Of a stretch of DNA of 64,000 nt, positions 39,845 to 50,100 are shown piece by piece. A model generated the notes under the pieces. The model saw only the letters and a program-made list of their open reading frames with translations. It was not told the DNA's origin and ran no database searches. The stretch is taken from NCBI GenBank assembly GCA_020002185.1, contig CM034531.1:89678288-89742287 (forward strand). Reading direction: 5' to 3'. The position numbers and the translations under genes are program-made. The DNA is from Paraescarpia echinospica. Its lineage: Eukaryota; Annelida; Polychaeta; Sabellida; Siboglinidae. Every line of letters starts with the position of its first letter. Position 1 is the stretch's first letter.

Positions 39845-41545
39845 CTTTTTGTGTTCAGAGCATGTGATGATGGCTGATGACGCTGGCTGTACGTATACGG
39901 TTACACATCTAGTTATTGTGCACAAAAGATTATGTGATTGTACTTCTAAATATTGTCTCGGACATCTACTGGGATTTAATTTAGCCAAACAAAAACGGGT
40001 GCCAGGCAGGCAGCCTATTCGCAAAAACTAGACTAGGGACTGAAATAGGTTACTTTATAACATGAAATATGTACCTATTCAACATTTTATTTGTTAAATA
40101 ATTATTGTTTCCATCTGGATGTCCCTGATCGCAAATATAAACACTATTTTGTGTGCCTGCAGACACGATGAACCAGGGATGGTTAAGGTATTTCTCAGTT
40201 TAACATTAACCAACAGTTTTGAAGCCTATTTGTTTATATTTATGAATTAATGACATAATATATGTTCAGAATGCAAACATGTTATTTATGCCTTATATAA
40301 ATTAAAATATAAACTTGTCATAATTTATGCTTCTTGATTTACTCCTCGGTCCCCAATATTTCCATGTCTGGAAAAAACTGACACATATTCCGTGAGACGA
40401 TCTTCGATACAAATGCAGTGATGTTTAATTACTTAATATGGGTTCCGTAGTAGCACATAAAAGCAGCGTTGCGCCGAAATACAAGTACGAATAACGCGGT
40501 GTCAATAAATAGGCCCACTCAGATCAGGCTACCAGCGCTATTGGACCACGTAATAAACAGCCAAAATTGACAGGAAGTTAACTTGTAGTATGTCTACTAG
40601 GAGGTGCTCGGTGCGCGCGGTGCGTCTACAATTCGATTCACTTAGGGGTCATCTCAGAACGTCGATGTCCGATATCAGACGAAATTACTTTCATCTTGCC
40701 TCAGCCCCCCCCCACCCACCTCAGACGAATTTTTAAAATATTAATATGATGATACCAGTATAATTAAGAGTGTTGGTCGATGTATGACGCCAGATGAAAC
40801 TGCCTCAGAGCCCCGTCCCCCCAACAAAAAATAATTTCGCTTGATATCGGACATCGATGTTCCGAGATGATCCTTTAGCAAAAATGAAACTACACTCTAG
40901 GAACAACGATTCGCTACCTCGTTTGTGCATTTTATATGTAGGTTTAATAAAATAATTAGAGACAATACTATTTTAGTTTACGATTTATATATTTTATTAT
41001 AAACTAGACACTAAAGTTTAGTAGGGTCTAATTGATTGTAGTTATTTATATATATATATATATTGTTATATTTATGTAAGGCATAATGAACATGATATGT
41101 ACACCTATGAAAATATATTATGTCATTAATGAATAAATATTCAAGAAATGTATACTTCAAAGCCCACGGTTAATGTTCAACTGAAAAATGCGTTCAACAT
41201 CTCTGTTTTTCATGTGTGGAGGTACATAAACTATCGTTTATATTTTCGATCAAGGATATTCAGATGAAACCAAAAATGAAATGGGGAGTGGTAGAAGAGG
41301 TACACACCTCATGCTATGAAGTAATTCATTTTTGGTCTCCGGTTTTGGTGAGAGAACCTAGATTACATTCTGTAAAGTGATTGCCCGCATGCCCCCATTT
41401 ATCTTAGTCTAAACTCAATCGCATTAGGCTTCTATCATAATATTTAGAAGTACAATCACATAATCTTTTGTGCACAATAACTAGATGTGTAACCGTATAC
41501 GCACACTCAAAGTCATCAACCATGGACACATGCGTTGAACATAAA
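39845..41545. mobile_element. Foldback-type inverted-repeat element, about 1.7 kb
   Basis: The left arm (39,845-40,745) and the reverse complement of the right arm (40,790-41,545) share, in order, TATACGGTTACACATCTAG, TTAATGACATAATATAT and CGATGTCCGATATCA. The arms meet near 40,760 with almost no spacer, so the whole region can fold into one hairpin. Arms differ by indels. There is no coding sequence and no clear target duplication. It may be a Foldback-like transposon or an inverted duplication. Confidence 0.6.
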
Positions 41546-41639
41546 AGGCATCCAGTGTTGTCTAAGGTCACGAATTTGTTCAAGCCCTGACAACAAAGCC
41601 AAGCTCAAAACACTGGCGTCGGAACATGGTGGATATTTG

Positions 41640-41840
41640 GTGGGTTGAGGCTCTCCAAAACCTCGATTTGCACTCCCCCTCTTGAGGCTCGCCAAAACAG
41701 CCACATTAAGGCTCTCCAACATCACAATTTGCACACCCATTGAGGTTAGCCAAAATAATTCCATCTTCAGGCTCTTCAAAAACCTCGATTTGCACCCCCT
41801 CCTCCCACATATCTACATTGAGGCTCTCCACAAACATGAA
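41640..41840. repeat. Minisatellite, about 60-bp units
   Basis: GAGGCTCTCCAAAACCTCGATTTGCAC-type units (quoted in part: GAGGCTCTCCAAAAC) recur about four times with gaps. Confidence 0.65.
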
Positions 41841-41869
41841 TTTGAACTCCTCATATATTCATGTCTGTC

Positions 41870-42130
41870 AGATGCTCGATGTCTGATTTTTTTTAAATTT
41901 CTCTCGCTGATCCTGCACAGCTCTCTCCACCAGATCGTTCGCTCTCGTTTTCCACCCTTCTCCCAATCCTTCAAAATCTCTTTTTCCATAGTCTTCCCAT
42001 CGCAGTCTGGTTCTTCCTCGCCTCCTTTCCCTTCCCTTCCAGTTTCTGTGCATCTGCTCTCTTTGCTATCCGTTCTTCTCCCATTTTCTCTACAAGCCCT
42101 GCCCATCTTAGTTGTCTCATGCTTATGCTT
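41870..42130 (-). pseudogene. LINE ORF2 C-terminal fragment (RTE/L1-like)
   Basis: Two overlapping frames carry RRRGRTRLRWEDY and LGEGWKTRAND. The pattern RGRPRxRWxD followed by a basic, Trp-containing helix is the usual C-terminus of RTE- and related LINE ORF2 proteins. The frame is broken at least once, and no RT core is present. Confidence 0.5.
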
Positions 42131-42786
42131 GTTCAGAAACAATTGTGTCGACTAGTCATATCAAAGACACAATTAACCACAGGCGCAACTACGACCAGAC
42201 GATGTAAATAAGTAGCATCATTCTAGTCCACTGCAGCCATTTTGGGAGGTGGTGCTGTTCTAATCATAGTTCCTGACCCAGGGATTATCGTCTCCACAGA
42301 CGCACCGACTTTGACACATCATGTAATCCACTTGCCAGAAAAGAGATACAATTAACCGAAAGTGCTACTTAACCCCCACTTTAGTGCATCGGCACTTCCA
42401 GGTGTAAATTACAATTTTGATATACTCGTTTGTGCTGAATCATATAGAAAACGACATTGCTCTCTAGTCTAACAAATTCAGTTTTGTTACAGCCTGTAAC
42501 ATAGCTGTTAAGGTGTATCAGAATGGGACGAGGAAAGGCGAATGTGTTTTTGGAGGACAATCGTTCAGATGGGACCACCTTGATGATATGTTGCAAGACA
42601 TGTTGTTGTTGTCTATGGAAGTTCCCATAGAAACCAGGAGTATACACCTCAACAATAAAATAATAAAAATATTGAATGAGTATTGGTTTACATTATTTAT
42701 TCATTATAAATACGAAGAAATTACATTATCACATAAGTATGTACGGTATCAGCGGTATGCATGGTATATATATATATATATATATA
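42131..42786. other. Non-coding DNA before Polinton 2
   Basis: A plus-strand frame near 42,513-42,640 (GKGECVFGGQSFRWDHLDDM in another phase) looks somewhat coding but has no start, splice support or known domain. The (TA)n run at 42,766-42,792 served as the insertion target. Confidence 0.35.
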
Positions 42787-42792
42787 TATATA
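42787..42792. repeat. Target-site duplication of Polinton 2, left
   Basis: TATATA, repeated at 59,216-59,221. Because it lies in a (TA)n run the match is less telling than for Polinton 1. Confidence 0.75.
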
Positions 42793-42870
42793 AGTAGTAA
42801 TAGAGGTTAAGTAGCGTGTACGCTGGCGCGGCGCGCGGCGCGGTGGAAGTGGAAAGTGCCCGGATGTAGG

Positions 42871-42911
42871 TCAAGGTCAAACACACGGATGTAGGTCAAG
42901 GTCAAAGGTCA
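42871..42911 (+). promoter_or_regulatory. Nuclear-receptor-type sites in the left TIR
   Basis: TCAAGGTCA (extended half-site of NR5A/ERR type) occurs at 42,871-42,879 and 42,896-42,904. The second runs into a perfect DR1, AGGTCA-A-AGGTCA, at 42,899-42,911. Binding is inferred from the motif only. Confidence 0.5.
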
Positions 42912-42944
42912 CATGGCACCTCCTAGCGAAATTTTTCGGAACTA

Positions 42945-43470
42945 AAATAGCGCCCTGGCGGATAGTTGGTTAACTAAAATATTTCCCGACAAAATATAAT
43001 TTCCCGCCAAAACTAGAACAGCGCCCCCTGATGGATAGTTGGTGAACTAAAATATCCCCCTCCAAAACTATAACAGCGCCACCTAGCGGATAAATCATGA
43101 ACTAAAACAGCGCCATATGGTGGAATTTTTGGAACTAAAATAGTTCCATACAAAACTACAACAGCGCCCCCTGGCGGATAGCTGGTGAACTAAAATATTT
43201 CCCTCCGAAACTATAACAGCGCCACCTAGCGGATAACTAATGAACTAGAACAGCACCACCTGGTGGACTTTTTTGAAACTAAAATATGTTTACCCGCAGC
43301 GCCACCTAGCGGAATTTTTCGGAAAGAACTATTCAAATTGTAAACGAAATGTTCGAGTTCTGCCCAATTTCATGCGTCTTGGTTTGACCATTAGCGCCCC
43401 CTGGCGGAATTTTTTGAACTAAATTTCCCCTGTCGGATAGGTCGTGATCTACAAGTGGTGCCACCTGGAG
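42945..43470. repeat. Tandem CTCF-like motif array, left
   Basis: Units of about 50-60 bp: GCGCC(C/A)CCT(G/A)GCGG, then ATAGTTGGTGAACTAAAAT and a pyrimidine-rich spacer. The core, read on the other strand, is CCGCCAGGGGGCGC, one base from the standard CTCF core CCACCAGGGGGCGC. Confidence 0.75.
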
Positions 43471-43828
43471 CATAAGTTGTGAAGTAAATGTTCGAGTACT
43501 GCAAATATTCGTGTCTCTTGCACGCTTGCGTGCAATGGAACCCCCTGACGGATATATCACGAACTACAAACATCATCCCCTAGTGGCCAAGTGAGCGAAC
43601 CACATATGGGTACTGCAAATATTCGTGTCTGTTGTTTTTGTCGAGTGCTTACTCCTGGTGGATATATCATCATCAACTGAAAGCACCCCTGTTAGATAAG
43701 TTGTGAACTAAATAACTACTCTGCAGTCCGCGCTTGTGTACATTCTACTCAGCTGTCCGTGCTTTTGAATTTTCTATAATCCGTGATCTTTCGGCACGCC
43801 CACATGACTTTTCGGCACATTTACTAAC

Positions 43829-43866
43829 TATATAAGCGCGGTGTTTTGCCAATCGGACCGTCATTC
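43829..43866 (+). promoter_or_regulatory. TATA box and initiator for the OB-fold gene
   Basis: TATATAAG at 43,829-43,836 and TCATTC at 43,861-43,866, about 32 bp apart, followed by ATG 43,901. Same arrangement in Polinton 3 (62,433 and 62,465). Confidence 0.65.
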
Positions 43867-43900
43867 GTATCACGACGACAGCACTGCTAACATCATCATC

Positions 43901-44467
43901 ATGTTGAAGACACCCTACTACCGACCTCGCAATGCGGCAGACTCTAGCGACGAGGACGAGCCGACGAGCCGACCCATCATGCCGGTGATCAACCGTCCTT
44001 CCGTGCCGTCGGAACCAGACGTCGTGGACGTCGTGGACATCTCAGCTCTAGAAACATCGGTAAGCGCCGACGCAGTTATCCAGATCAGAGGTCTCCTCAT
44101 CGACAGAGTACGCCAGCACACTCCCTTGTACATCGGGTGCAGGTACTGCAAGAAGCGTATGATTACCGACGATAGGGGACATTTGCAATGCGAACGACAC
44201 GGTTACGTTGCCTCTGACGTGCATTTCGTGGTGCGCATGTGCTTTGTCGAGACAGCGACGGGTCGATCTATATGGCTGACTTTATTCGATCAGTGTATGG
44301 CTCCTCTCCTTGACGTGAATGCCGAGACGTTTGCTGTTATGGACGAAACGATGCAGACTTACAAACTGAACTCGTTGGCGGGAACTCGTGTGTCTCTCAC
44401 CATAAAGAAAACTCGACGATATACTTACACAAACTTCAACGTCACTCGCGTGGAGGTGATACACTAG
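43901..44467 (+). CDS. RPA70-C-like OB-fold protein, unspliced form (putative ssDNA-binding)
   Basis: From ATG 43,901 (same start as in Polinton 3) the protein has a Pro-rich acidic head (RNAADSSDEDEPTSRP), then a zinc ribbon CRYCKKRM...CERHG (C-x2-C, C-x2-H), and OB-fold strands DVHFVVRMCFVETATGRSIW, LFDQCMAPLL and RVSLTIKKTRRYTYTNFNV. Order and lengths fit the C-terminal DNA-binding domain of RPA large subunit, as does the Polinton 1 protein. A donor TCG|GTAAGC inside the frame (44,060) offers an alternative spliced product. Confidence 0.6.
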   Translation: MLKTPYYRPRNAADSSDEDEPTSRPIMPVINRPSVPSEPDVVDVVDISALETSVSADAVIQIRGLLIDRVRQHTPLYIGCRYCKKRMITDDRGHLQCERHGYVASDVHFVVRMCFVETATGRSIWLTLFDQCMAPLLDVNAETFAVMDETMQTYKLNSLAGTRVSLTIKKTRRYTYTNFNVTRVEVIH

Positions 44468-44486
44468 GCTCCGTATCCTGTTTCAG
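44060..44486 (+). other. Optional intron containing the OB-fold coding region
   Basis: The donor TCG|GTAAGC at 44,060 and the acceptor CCTGTTTCAG ending at 44,486 are both good. Exon 1 (43,901-44,059, 53 codons) and exon 2 (from 44,487) are both in phase 0. Retention gives the OB-fold protein; removal gives a different C-terminus. In Polinton 3 a genomic deletion removes nearly the same stretch. Confidence 0.6.
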
Positions 44487-44999
44487 CCTCTCTCTGCTGT
44501 CATCCCTGCCGATGTGACAACTTCCGCCGACACGACCGATGTGACAACTTCCGCTCCTGACGATGTGAGAATTTCTACTCACGCAACCAATGTGACAACT
44601 GCCGCTCCTGTCGCCACTGGTCCGAACTTTAAGCTTGAGATTCCGGCGATGGAAATGAAGAAGACGATTGCACGTGACATAGCATGTGCCATCGTTGAAC
44701 TCTCGAGACGACTGTGTCTCGCTTGCGAGATAGACGATCCTAGTCAATTTCATCACGATTGTATGTTACCTGATGACATTCTAATTTATTTGCACTTTGA
44801 CGAGGCTGTGGAGGCCATTAATTCGACTGCAATGATGAAAGACTGGTTGTGTGTTTTGTTAGACGCAGGTTTGAAGCTATCCGACCTGACGTCCGATCAC
44901 TTGTGTGCTATCGGGAGTTGGTTGCAAGAACTGTTTTCAGAGGAGTGGCGAAACAAATTAAAGCAAATTGTTCTGGCAGTAATGGAGGATGATCTATAA
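44487..44999 (+). CDS. Alternative 3' exon: Thr-rich linker and helical domain
   Basis: The frame is open from the acceptor in phase 0 with no ATG at its start. It has a Thr/Ala/Asp-rich linker (DVTTSADTTDVTTSAPDD), then a conserved helical part: EIPAMEMKKTIARDIACAIVEL in two halves, FHHDCMLPDDI, HFDEAVEAINSTAMMKDWL, and VLAVMEDDL at the end. Polinton 3 encodes the same block (62,7xx-63,075), so it is under some constraint. No known family recognised. A poly(A) signal AATAAA follows at about 45,093. Confidence 0.6.
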   Translation, partial: PLSAVIPADVTTSADTTDVTTSAPDDVRISTHATNVTTAAPVATGPNFKLEIPAMEMKKTIARDIACAIVELSRRLCLACEIDDPSQFHHDCMLPDDILIYLHFDEAVEAINSTAMMKDWLCVLLDAGLKLSDLTSDHLCAIGSWLQELFSEEWRNKLKQIVLAVMEDDL

Positions 45000-45174
45000 A
45001 TCTGTCTTGTGGTTTTATGAGACCTTCGGTGACATTAATTCAACTGCAGATAATGGAGCGCGACCTGTAAATACGTTTGTGTTGTTCACGAATAAACTGT
45101 GCAAACCTTATCTTGCGTCTTTTTTCGTGTCTTACACTTCACAAGTAAAGGTACTCGTCTAAGTCCAGATTAAC

Positions 45175-45850
45175 AAATCACTCACTCACTCACTCACTCA
45201 CTCACTCACTCACTCACTCACTCACTCACTCACTCACTCACTCACTCACTCACTCACTAACTCACTCACTCACTCACTCACTCACTCATCCTTCGTGTCT
45301 GTTCACTCACTCACTCACTCACTCACTCACTCACTCACTCATCCTTCGTGTCTGTTCACTCACTCACTCACTCACTCACTCACTCACTCACTCACTCACT
45401 CACTCACTCATCCTTCGTGTCTGTTCAATCACTCACTCACTCACTCACTCACTCACTCACCCTTCGTGTCTGTTCACTCACTCACTCACTCACTCACCCT
45501 GCGTATCTGTTCACTCACTCACTCACTCACTCACTCACTCACTCACTCACTCACTCACTCACTCACTCACTCACTCACTCACTCACTCACTCACTCACTC
45601 ACTCACTCACTCACTCACTCACTCACTCACTCACTCACTCACTCACTCACTCACTCACCTACTCACTCACTCACTCACTCACTCACTCACTCACTCACTC
45701 ACTCACTCACTCACTCACTCACTCACTCACTCACTCATCCTTCGTGTCTGTTCACTCACTCACCCTGCGTATTTGTTCACTCACTCACTCACTCACTCAC
45801 TCACTCATTCTCTCGCTCATTCAATCACACAAGCCCTCACTCACTCACGC
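45175..45850. repeat. (CTCA)n tetranucleotide array, about 680 bp
   Basis: Almost pure CTCA, interrupted several times by TCCTTCGTGTCTGTT. The long frames reading THSLTHSL are artefacts. Confidence 0.97.
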
Positions 45851-45982
45851 CCTCCCTTCGTCGCTTTTCTAACATTTTATCATTTCAACATGTTACCGTG
45901 GTAACATTTTCGTATTTTAGTGCGTTCAATTCATCTCGCCATTCATTTCATTGCTTGCACTTGAACCACAAACACCTACATC

Positions 45983-46318
45983 ATGAGCTTATGGAGTCGT
46001 CTACCAGCTGCCAACAAGTCCACACCATCACCGTTCCAATGCCCAAATTGCAAGAGACATTTCTCACGTCGGGAGAACTTGAAACGGCACATTGCCTCCA
46101 TTCACGGTGGACGATTGACAAACACCACGTCACTGGATTCACTTGTCTCGGGGCCCACTATGACACATGTACCTACGGTTCCTTCAACAAACTCGACATT
46201 CCCGTCTCCATCTCAGGTGACCATGGAGTACACAAAGAAGATGGCCCTGGTCGATCCCCGTATTTTGGAAAACATACAACCGCAACGTCCTTCGACTGCT
46301 AGCCCTATCACAAGTTAA
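45983..46318 (+). CDS. C2H2 finger joined to the start of a Polinton virion-block gene
   Basis: The 111-residue frame has an intact C2H2 finger (FQCPNCKRHFSRRENLKRHI, then H in SIHGG) at residues 19-43, a Ser/Thr/Pro linker, and then MEYTKKMALVDPRILENIQP, which matches the N-terminus of the Polinton 1 protein at 18,252 (MEHARKMALVDPRLLDSL). It ends soon after. This may be a chimaera left by deletion of the virion genes. The finger resembles that at the N-terminus of Polinton 1 PolB. Confidence 0.6.
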   Translation: MSLWSRLPAANKSTPSPFQCPNCKRHFSRRENLKRHIASIHGGRLTNTTSLDSLVSGPTMTHVPTVPSTNSTFPSPSQVTMEYTKKMALVDPRILENIQPQRPSTASPITS

Positions 46319-47192
46319 CTAAAACAGCGCCACTAAATATTCAAATAAAAATCGTGTTGATGCTATGGATGAGTGTGTATGTTTTCGTTTTCATAGTCAT
46401 GAAGTGAATTTTGACTTTATTAAGAGTGCCATGTAATATTTGCATGTAATGTTGGCATGCACGTTATAGTATTACCTTAATTAAGCAATAAAAAAGTCGA
46501 CACCATATATGCGTTCATGAAATGTTTTATTCAGACACCCAAGAGAAAGTATCAATCTTATAAAATCTTGTAAACCTTAACTATATACAAATTGATTTCA
46601 TATGATACACAAATCGTATTCAGACACCCAAGAGAAAGTATCCCTGTAAATGATATCACACATATTCTTGTTGTCAGACACCCAAGAGAAAGTGTCAATC
46701 TTATAAAATCTTGTAACCTTAACAACTATATACAAATCGACTCCATATGATATACACAGACACTGTTAGACAGTATGTTACACTCTGCGTTTATTGACAC
46801 GATTTTTTTGCAGCGATTAAAGTATACAATATACTTCGTATATATGTCATCAGTGTTCACTTAAAAAGAAAAAAGAACATCATGATGATGATGATGCAAC
46901 AATGACGTGTGTGTGTATCGATACACTCTTTATCAATTGACAAGATAGGAGTCGATAAACACAATAGTTCATCACGGCTACATTAAGACCGGATATTACA
47001 CGGCTATCTCACGAGTGTACCGAACAGTCAATGTGAAATGTGAAATGCACACTCTTTAATAATCGACAAGTAACAAGTAGGAGTCAGTGGTCGATAAACA
47101 TCATACCTGATCACGGTTACACCAAGACTATATGTTACACAAATACCGAATGATACACGGGTAGCTCACGAGAAGATTTACTGGCGTGTCTA
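46319..47192. repeat. Non-coding region with direct repeats
   Basis: CAGACACCCAAGAGAAAGT recurs at about 46,534, 46,620 and 46,677. A second diverged pair (46,910-47,000 and 47,050-47,160) shares GTCGATAAACA and GATCACGGTTACA-like text. This is where the virion genes would be expected. Nothing coding is visible. Confidence 0.6.
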
Positions 47193-50100
47193 TTATACCA
47201 GACACTGAGAGGTAGAGATTCCGTCGGCTTGTACCGGTCGTTTGGAATAAAAATCGGTTAGTTCAGAACGTTCTTGAATATATGTAAAAACTGAAGCATT
47301 CTTCACCCGAAACACTCGATGTTTCCCAACACCACTCTCTTTGGTTTTCAGTACTTTCAAAAACGTGTCTTTGTCAATTTCGTTGTGTCTCTTATTTAGA
47401 CCTTTCGTGCTGAATTTATCCGTATCACCAAAACAATAATATGTTTTTCTACACAAGCCGATGAAACCTCTACCTTCGTACTCTATTTTGAACAGACCGG
47501 GTGTCCTTTTGTCGTGACGCGCACGCCCAATGCAACAAGATTCAGAAGGGACCCATTCTTTCCCTTCCATCCAACAAGTAACATAATCGGACGCGTGCGC
47601 GTCACAACAAACAGCAGGAAACCACCGGTACAAGTTTATAAAATATTCGTGTCGTTTATCGGTGGTAACACAATCGTCTAAACAAGAAAAAGCTAGACTT
47701 AAATATGCGGAATCCGTATCCATCTCGCAATATTGGAAGAGAGGTCGCTCTATATAATAATCTATGAAATCGTAATAAAATTCCAGCATTCTCAATTTTG
47801 CATACTGGTAAACCATGAAACCGATTTGAAGAGGGAGATCGTACTTAATGGATTTCTTGTTCATTGTCAGTTGGTACACGGATTCCGTAATTGGGTCTAG
47901 CTGGCGAAAACGATGACTGTTAATTCCTTGGCTCGCCGTTTTAGTATTACAACAGATACTATCTCTGTGGCGATCCTTATTAGTGATACATTTTCCATAG
48001 CCACTGTTCCCAAGAAGTTTCATCGTATCACCAATAATGGCCTTGTCCGGGTGCACGTCATCTTCGCGGCGTGCATTCGAGACGGCATTGGCGAAATGTT
48101 TGAAACACGGACTGGGTTCGTATTCTAAAACTTGATAAACGTGAGATACGACCAGTCCGTGTTTCAAATACCATTTTAACAAAGGTGTACCTAAAAGAAT
48201 TTGTTTACCAAAATACGAAGCGACCAGTGTACGCCGAGGAGTAGATAATATATTGTGCTCTTCGGCGTAAGCTCGCATATAGGAGCCGATGTCGTTACGA
48301 GTAATGTCAATGTTTTTGAAAATGGGTTGCATTTCACCAAAATAATCTTTAAGATGATCCGGAACAAAAATGTCGCACTCTACCATGCCAAATAGGGATA
48401 CATTCAACTACATTTTGCAAAACTTTATCTTGGGTCATTTCCCACTTCAGGTTACGGTGAGGAAATTTTGAATTTAGAAAATTTCTTACTTCGGAATTTT
48501 TCCGAATTTCTTTCTATTGACATTCCCACATTTCGATGACCTCGGTATATTTACGCAAATACGTAGTGTTCTTTTTAGTTTCCGATAAGATATCGGCCAT
48601 AGACTTCCCGTTGATAGAGTTGGTGTGCTCCACGTTACATGTACAACCGTGAAAATAACAACCGTGAAATTGATAAACGGTGCGGGTCTGGGCACACCAT
48701 CCGTCAACGGGAAGATTACGATCCCAATGCGTTTCTCTTCTCCGTTAAATTGATGCCTTATCGTTGTATTCTTTTCGTGAGCTACCCACTCTAACCATTC
48801 AAGAGCCATTTTTTTGTAAACACGTGATGTTTTAGGTCTGAAATTATTTTCTTGGCTACGACGCGTATAACATCCGGTGGGCATATCTTGTGAAAGAGCA
48901 CAAAGGTATAATCCATTCGCATCGTAGTCGACAATGGAACGACAGGGGTGAGCTGAGTCGCCCCTTTCCGATTCACGAAGTCGTGTAACGTCGACTTCGT
49001 GATGGCGGTGATATATTATAGACGGGCCCCCTACGATGGCTTTTTTTAACATATCGTGTAAATCCGAATCTTTTTGATTAAACAGACTGAAATAAATATC
49101 ACGTGGTAATGTGTCAAACATAAATTTCATGGTTAGACCGGGAACGCTAATACCGTCTTTAAACATATCAATGTGGCGCAATTTGTAAAAAGAGAACTGT
49201 TTTTGTATAGCTTCAAGGAAAGGAACGACATCTCTATTGTTGTACCAAATAAGAAAATCACGAAAAGTTTTCATATCGTGATCGCGCCAAATTTGTTCGC
49301 AGTACGCGTAATTTTCGTCAGAAATGTCTTCGTTTTTCAAATCGCTGTGAAAAGCTTCCTTTGGAGGAAGGGAATCACAGTCGAGTCTACTTAACGAAGT
49401 CACCCACTCGTAGGGAAAGTAGCCTTTAGTTTGTACACATCCGTAAGCTTTCATAAATTTTTCGTCACTAAAACCGGGGGCCAAATAATTTATGATGTCC
49501 AAAAATTTCAAAGTCGCTGTTTTTAAACATATCAGATTAGTATGACGCATTAGTGTGAAAATGATATTTTTAGATTTCTTATTAGATTCGTTCTCGTCAC
49601 CTACGTCGGTTGTTAGGAAGTGTGGTGTGATATATTTTTTTATGACGTTCAAATCGTATTTTCCGGAATTAAAGCCAATGACGGGTAGTTCTTCAAGAAA
49701 TCCGTGAAGCTTACCAATTAATTTTTTAATTTCATCTTCTGTGATAATAGGTAAAGGTGACCCGTCATCTAGAATTTCGTCTAAGTCGGGTTCGAGCATT
49801 CTAGCCTCTGGTGATTGAATATCTTTTAGTTGTTGGTTTAATTCATCAAAAACAAACTGATAACGTGTTTTAAGAATTTCGGAAGCGGTGTCGCTAATTT
49901 CGTAAAGATAATTTAGAAAACGGTCGACTAGTTGGCTCGGCTAACCCTCGCTAATAAAACAGCGTGGTTCCTTGTACCCGGGAACATTGGATGATACACT
50001 AACGCTAAGTATTTCGTGTCGAGCCAACCACTCAACCTTTGGAGTATTTACCGGTAAGTTGGCCGTGTCAAAATAAGATTCAAAATCAAAGGTGGCCCGA

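Larger units (their letters stand above)
42793..43815 (+). repeat. Polinton 2 left terminal inverted repeat with motif array
   Basis: It aligns with the reverse complement of about 58,490-59,215, with the same order of parts: end AGTAGTAATAG, CCCGGATGTAGGTCAAGGTCA blocks, the array of GCGCCCCCTGGCGG-type units, then CTGCAGTCCG and CTTTTGAATTTTCTAT and GATCTTTCGGCACGCCCAC. The left copy is longer because its array has more units (about 11 between 42,950 and 43,470). Confidence 0.9.

Noticed and set aside
41813..42142. 109-residue Lys/Glu-rich gene
   Set aside because: The overlapping frame matches a LINE C-terminus, so this is part of a degraded transposon.
42513..42797. 94-residue plus-strand frame (ECVFGGQSFRWDHLDD)
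   Set aside because: The first part looks somewhat coding but there is no promoter, splice site or family, and the end is (TA)n.
45175..45850. CRISPR-like regular repeats
   Set aside because: Simple tetranucleotide array with no unique spacers, in a eukaryotic context.
45295..46302. 335-residue frame of THSLTHSL repeats
   Set aside because: Produced by the (CTCA)n array; it has no composition or motif of a real protein and only runs on into other frames by chance.
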